A program made the position numbers and the translations under genes. A DNA stretch of 64,000 nucleotides from Sipunculus nudus (lineage: Eukaryota; Annelida; Sipuncula; Golfingiida; Sipunculidae): positions 14,430,576-14,494,575 of the forward strand of contig CM049309.1 in the NCBI GenBank assembly GCA_026874595.1, read 5' to 3'. The notes beneath the pieces are model-generated. The model ran no database searches, had not been told where the DNA came from, and saw nothing but the letters and a program-made list of their open reading frames with translations. Of this stretch, positions 58,670 to 64,000 are shown one piece after another; positions within the stretch are counted from its first letter, which is position 1; the number at the start of each line of letters is the position of its first letter.

Positions 58670-59640
58670 AACTAAGTAATTTATTTTGCTTTCACCAACA
58701 TGTAATCTTGACCTTTGACCTTCCGACGCCAAATTCGACAGGGTTCTTCCTTAAGTGATGGGACATAAATATGTGAAATCTAAATCCGGTCAGGACTGGT
58801 GTATATATTAATACAGGTTGCACAAAAATAGTCGCAGAAAATGCAGGTCTCTACCAGTGGGTCCCCATTCACAAAACTCAAAATGACTGGGAGACCAAGG
58901 TCAAAAGTTTTGAAGTCCTCCGAGAATTTTTAAAAATAATTTGTGTATCAAATTAGAAAACACAAGCCTATATTTGACCTTTAAGATCAAGGTCATCATT
59001 TTTCCAACTCCTGTTTAAACATTTATGAAACAATTTTTTGGTCAAAGTTGTGGAATAAATACATAGAGTTCTTCAAAATCTATGGTATTTACTATAAATA
59101 TTTTTTTCGCAGATTTGACCTTAAAGATCAAGGTCCGGGAAACACATTAAACAGCTCGTCCAGATACTGGTTTAAACGATTTCTGTATCAAATGTAAAGG
59201 GCACGAAACTTCAATACTTGAAAAAGTTATGGTGTTCAAAGCTTATATACTTTTTAGATTTTTTAATTTGAAGATCTTATCTGTAGATTTAATTCCCGCA
59301 GATTTGAACTTGAAGATAAAGGTCAAGGTCATCAGTCTTCTAGCTCAGATATTGGTTGAAACATGTTGTGTCATATTTGAGGGGACAAAATCTGCAATAT
59401 ACGTCAAACACTTAATTGGAAGAGTCTAAAATGGTAGCAAATGGGAAAAGCCATATTTTTTTCTGTGTAGCTAGCAGAATATAAATAACTTTGACCTCGT
59501 TTTGGGTTTCCAATGATATTTCTTCATTACCATCGTGCATGTTTCTAGGTCAAACGGAAACGATTTTTGCTCTGCTAACGAACGGACGGTCGGACGAAAA
59601 CCAATCGCTATAGCTCAGCGTGGCTAAAGTAAGCTGAGAA
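58670..59640 (+). repeat. Dispersed repeat family A-related, diverged
   Basis: Repeated TTGACCTTTGACCT / AAGATCAAGGTC blocks, then GGGTTTCCAATGATATTT, GGTCAAACGGAAACGATTTTTGC and a tail GACGGTCGGACGAAAACCAATCGCTATAGCTC. Confidence 0.7.
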
Positions 59641-59773
59641 GATAAAATATGAAATAAATACGGTCAACAAATTAACTTAATTCAGTGTAAGTAAATATAT
59701 AAAATAACATATAATAACAATCCTATAAAAACAATGTGAAATATACTTAAAATATTACAATAATACGACACTA

Positions 59774-59777
<4 letters not shown>

Positions 59778-59811
<34 letters not shown>

Positions 59812-59812
59812 T
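59778..59812. repeat. (AAT)n microsatellite
   Basis: ATAATAATA trinucleotide run. Confidence 0.95.
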
Positions 59813-60082
59813 AATAAATGATAATAATATCAATAGCGACAATATATATAGACCTGGGAACCTGAGAATACTCAATGATTTCTTGATATTTCAATATAAG
59901 CAACGGAACTTCTGACAGCCTACGCTCTATACGGTTCTACATATACCGCTGACTTCATATGTGGCTTAAAAATTTATTTGAATTTTGCCTTTTATATAGG
60001 ATGTATGCACTTTTTATCATGAGAGGATTAATATGATATGAATTATGTGCGTTTTGTATAATTATGAAAGTAAAAATGTCGG

Positions 60083-60221
60083 TCATATATGTTGCATTTT
60101 GTTTCTAGGTCCATCAATCATGACGCAGTTGGGCTTCATACACTCAATGACTTTTTGTATGGTTATCTGATAATCTGAGGGCGAGTATAATACACCAATG
60201 TATTCCCAATAAACATCAAAT
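60083..60221 (-). CDS. Candidate terminal exon of an unknown gene
   Basis: After acceptor GTCATGTTGTAG the frame reads FDVYWEYIGVLYSPSDYQIT and continues through VMIDGPRNK to TGA. It looks protein-like, but no partner exon could be phased to it. No family recognised. It could be chance. Confidence 0.2.
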
Positions 60222-60463
60222 CTACAACATGACACAAATTTATAATTAATAATTACATGATCATATTTTCTAATGTGCACTTTTATTCAGTCATGTGCAA
60301 AACATAGGTATGCCATTAAGTGTCTCATCCCTAATTACATAAAAGATAAAGTTATTCAATAGTCAAAATATTGTACTCGTACACAATTAGTTGCTTGATA
60401 TATTTGGGAATGGGGGGGGGGGGGGGTATTCATGACCGATTATATTGATGTATTTTGCCACAG

Positions 60464-60714
60464 CGCTTATTCCCTATTTATTCCTGGGAACTTTTTAACT
60501 ATATATTTTGACAAATACCCTGGACATTGTGGTATTGCTGTACTTGTCTATAAACATAACGAGCAACAACCATGCTCCCCCGCGCCTAATTATGTCTGTT
60601 GGTTTCCTGACACCTTTCAGGAAAATGGCACGTGGCATGACGTCATTGTCACCTATGATGAGATCGATCATGCTCGACAGATGGCCGTATGGTCACATAC
60701 AACAAGTACAAGTG
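60464..60714 (+). CDS. Candidate orphan exon of an unknown extracellular protein
   Basis: An 83-codon frame is open between acceptor TATTTTGCCACAG and donor GTAAAA. It contains YFDKYPGHCGIAVLVYKHNE, a Cys pair and NGTWHDVIVTYDE (a glycosylation site and a lectin-like strand pattern). No neighbouring exons found. Confidence 0.25.
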
Positions 60715-60830
60715 GTAAAATGTGCTATAAAACTCATAAAAGACTCATTCCAGGGTTATTTACGCTTGGATTTACCAACACTTTCACAATTTACCAACCT
60801 AAATCTTTACCCACCCAAATGTTACTTATA

Positions 60831-61040
60831 CAGATAAACCTCGCCTAACATAAACAACCACCTTGGTAAAGCGACCACCTCGAAATTATGACCACTGTTT
60901 CATGGTCCTGATTTTTTGCTCTTATATCATATAATTTATCCTCGGAGTAGCTAGCACCTCGTTTTCAATTCAACAACCACTTATTTGTGTCCTTAGGGGT
61001 GACCTGAACCTCAATTATGTGACCACTAAGTACAGAGTAA
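60831..61040. mobile_element. MITE of the CGACCACC family, copy 4
   Basis: Begins CAGATAAACCTCGCCTAACA after TA, with GCGACCACCTCG inside and GACCTGAACCTCAATTATGTGACC near the right end. The right boundary is approximate. Confidence 0.6.
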
Positions 61041-61889
61041 ACAGTGCCTGGTCAGGCGTAGCTGAGGGTTGAGCAGTTATTGATATGTGTGAGACATAGA
61101 CCCATAGCTTTGATTGATACACTGGCCAATAAAGGTTAATATTTGGTTCATTTTTAGCGGGATACAATCAGAAGCAATAACATACCTATTCTTTCACACT
61201 ATAAGTTCAGTTTTGCTTTATACAAAAGTTTCCCAGCAAAACCATCCAAGCACACAGTCTCAGTACCTCACATACGGCTAGTAAACCCCTTGTTAAGACT
61301 GCATGTTGGTAAACACAGTCCACATGTGTATGTTTACCATAACTAGGTGCCTGACCATAAGTCAGATTGTGAGCTGTAGCGCGCGGTGTTTCAACCAGCA
61401 GAAACATGTTTTGCATTTTTTTAAAAGTCAGTCTGGGCTTCTCCTCAATGAAATGTGTTGTGGCTCTGCGATACACACAGCCCCATGCGCTGTGTTTATG
61501 TTTACACCTTTGATTGCGCCCGGCCCACTATATTAAACACTCTTTTACAGGAGTAAGCAAATGGTTTCAAGGCAATATTTTGGCAGTTGCATATTTATTT
61601 TTAAGGGAAGAAGCTAGCTACTTTTCGTGTTAATTCTACATGCTGTACAGGTGATTAGGCCCCTTTAACTCACCATTGGGCTAACTGTTTAGAAGTGTTA
61701 ATTTAGTGAGGAAAGAGACTGAGTACTCCTTGATTGACTCAGCGATTTAAAAAATCCTTCCGCGTGATGGCTATAAGAATGTGCACATTTCACAGCTAAG
61801 CAGAAACTCATTATTCATGTATTGGATTGCTGCCAGTTTTCTTGGCGAACATACTCTTATACATATAGATCATTTTGATTATGTCTGTG
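61041..61889. other. Intergenic, no gene recognised
   Basis: No exon or family similarity was seen. Confidence 0.4.
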
Positions 61890-62280
61890 CTGGAGGAGAA
61901 GCTGCAGGGGCTATCCAAGGAGACTGGCCTAGGACCTCCCTGGATGTACAGTTAGAACGAATAGGTCTAACGGTTACGATTTGTGCCCTGTTAACGTACG
62001 AACTGTTTCCTCTGAAGTTCTGAAAAATAGAGAAAATATGCGTGAAAATCAGAAAAAAGTACAGGTGGCCCCACTAGTCTTCAGGAATTGATACTGGAGC
62101 TTTTGTATCAATTTTTTATTATTCATTGGGGTACACGAGCCCCATAGTTTGGGGAATATAAGTCGCAGTGACCTAATTTCAGGTTTCCAAGGAGATTTTT
62201 AGGGACCTCTATTGGTTTCAGTTTTCATGTTTACGGACCCGGCGGCAGGATGAGGCCCGCGCAGGGCTCTAATGAAAACT
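61890..62280 (+). repeat. Dispersed repeat family A unit followed by a GAGGCCCGCGCAGGGCTCTA end
   Basis: The family A blocks CCTCCCTGGATGTACAGTTAGAACG, GGTTACGATTTGTGCCCTGTTAACG and TTTCAGGTTTCCAAGGAGATTTT are visible. At 62251-62272 GAGGCCCGCGCAGGGCTCTA is the reverse complement of the unit start in the 48.3-kb array. Confidence 0.7.
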
Positions 62281-64000
62281 TATGACAAAATATAAACAAA
62301 TGTCCCAAGGTCCGGAAAGGGGGTTCAGGCCGCAAACATTGGTCTTAAACCTTTGAGAAACGTTATGGCAGCTAAAAAGACGCCCCCCCCCCGATCCGCT
62401 TCTGTTAAGCTTCTGTTAGGGCTCTGGACCAGATTTTTTTAGTCTTCCTTGGTTTGGAACTTCCCCTTTCCAAAATTCTTTACCCGCCCCTGTTTGACGC
62501 TAAAATCCATGGTGACTTGTGCAATCATCCATAATATTTAATGCTTAACATGAAAGCGGACCTGTAACATCCTGCAGTGGATGCAGCCTTAGTCTCCTCC
62601 CATGTCAGTTTCTTCAATGGAAAATCGCTTACTTCTTCTTATGAATGTCTTATACTCATCTCCTTATTTGGAAATGAAACTCCTCCATGGTATCATGCTA
62701 CCTTCATCTGAGCGATGACTTGACAATTTACTACCCCTAACTACCCCCCCCCCCCCCCACGGCTATATACTCAATTGCGTAAGGCACATTAATCTTGACA
62801 AATACCCGAAAAAAGGTTAAACAGGGATAAGTCCCTTTTACTTGGATCTTCACCAAAATGTATCGGTCTCCACAAGGTCTCCTACAAATTGGCCTAGAAA
62901 TCATTCTAACTGACAAACAACAAACAGACAGAAAAACCTAACCTTATCAGACAAAATGAACATACCATTAACACACGCAGGTGACAACATTAACTCCTTG
63001 GTCGGACTGAATATCTCTTAGCCATTTTTTCTAGTATGAACTATTATAATTCAATAGAAATTGATCGGCTAACACAAGTATATATGTATGATTATCAAAA
63101 AGAATATAAACGACATTTGAGCTTCTACCAGCTAACTTTGTGACATGACTGATATATGTCAGTAACAATATAATATGGAAAATGCCAAGAATGAAGAAAA
63201 AGGTGGTCAAATGCAAAATACTCCGCTTTGCTAATACTCCAACAAGGCTGCATTTTGCCAGTCTCTTAAGAAGCATATCCATGAACGTAGGGCAACCCAT
63301 GCTAAAAAAAGGGCACGATTATTAAAAATACCACTCTGTCGAGAAATCAAGAAACTCTATAGAAATTATGTGATCGGTTTGATAAGTTGTTTAATAAGTT
63401 CCATTTTAGCTATTAGCGAAGGTCCGTGTGATCATTAGATGGATTTGTTTCAATATTTAGTGTACTCCATTAAGCTTAAATAATCTTTTGGATATACAAC
63501 TTGACTCGTCTCGATATATAAGAGTACACTATTTGTTTACTGTTATGTCATTTGTATTTATTGTATCTCGTTTTAAATTGAAGCAGGACCATATTTCAAT
63601 TCAGCACTCTTTGAATGAGCTATCCTGTTGCAAAAGATTGATATAAATAAATAAATTAATTAATTTGAGCTCTACTTTGCCAGATAATCAAGATGGCTTC
63701 CTGGCAACCACATTGTATGTCTGAAATTCGAAAGGGCACATGCTCCCTTTTAGGGACGAATCACCATATAAAATTTAGAATAGTGGATTGAACGGTTTGA
63801 GATAATGCAACCGAAAAAAGGGTCTACATTGTGCGAGGCGATCTATGGCCCTGCCCTGGATTCGCTTGGCGGGACTTGTTAGAAAATGCTTACTGGTTTA
63901 GGACAAACTTTTTCGTGCTGGAGCCAACAATCATACTAAAAGAATGGCCAGAATTCTGAAATTCCTACGGGTTGTCTGCAACAAAGCTAAGGCCCCAGGC
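62281..64000. other. Intergenic to the window end
   Basis: A poly-C at about 62744-62759 and AT-rich sequence. One weak coding candidate at 63031-63300 (minus) is listed separately. Confidence 0.4.
63031..63300 (-). CDS. Weak candidate: N-terminal exon of a membrane-anchored protein
   Basis: The ATG at 63300 has A at -3 and G at +4. The 89-codon frame has a basic N-terminus (LLKRLAK, VLAKRS), then a strongly hydrophobic stretch (FFFILGIFHIILLLTYI), as in a type II signal anchor. No donor or second exon is convincing, and AT-rich DNA easily yields such frames. Confidence 0.2.
   Translation of the reverse strand: MGCPTFMDMLLKRLAKCSLVGVLAKRSILHLTTFFFILGIFHIILLLTYISHVTKLAGRSSNVVYILFDNHTYILVLADQFLLNYNSSY

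Overview
The window is AT-rich, repeat-dense nuclear DNA of an invertebrate animal. It has spliced genes with GT-AG introns, exon-shuffled extracellular domains and many TA-flanked DNA transposons. The gene content and the abundant GACGGACAAAGAGTGAT...CAGTCAGCTGAGCTAA dispersed repeat suggest a mollusc, probably a bivalve. The species call is from memory and is weak. No bacterial, viral or CRISPR features were seen, and no intact reverse transcriptase or transposase gene.

Layout. (1) 258-16615: two TMEM205-like genes in head-to-head orientation. One is on the minus strand and its last exons run off the left edge. The other is complete on the plus strand in four coding exons. Both begin with a 20-nt coding exon encoding Met-Gly-Gln-Val-x-Ser, an N-myristoylation-like start. 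(2) 20354-40043: a minus-strand gene of about 20 kb with 14 recognised exons. It encodes a type I membrane receptor: signal peptide, a Cys-containing N-terminal region, a complete C-type lectin domain, one and a half SRCR domains, EGF-like Cys-rich modules, a transmembrane helix and a very short tail. Its introns hold a Tigger/pogo-like deletion derivative (36909-38251), palindromic MITEs and many other repeats. (3) 41833-42330: a 15-bp minisatellite. (4) 45592-46615: an intronless rhodopsin-class GPCR, melatonin-receptor-like, broken by a single extra base in TM5. (5) 48301-56960: a tandem repeat of about 517-bp units. One unit carries a 6986-bp element (49129-56114) with terminal inverted repeats and a TA target duplication. 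The neighbouring unit preserves the empty site.

The most unusual item is inside that element. On its minus strand, four exons with GT-AG boundaries and mutually consistent phases (54685 down to 51780) encode a 175-aa Cys-containing protein of no family I recognise. It may be a captured or element-specific gene.

The rest (40.0-45.5 kb, 46.6-48.3 kb, 56.4-64.0 kb and most introns) is microsatellites, MITEs and a large dispersed repeat family. Two or three weak orphan-exon candidates lie at 60-63.3 kb.
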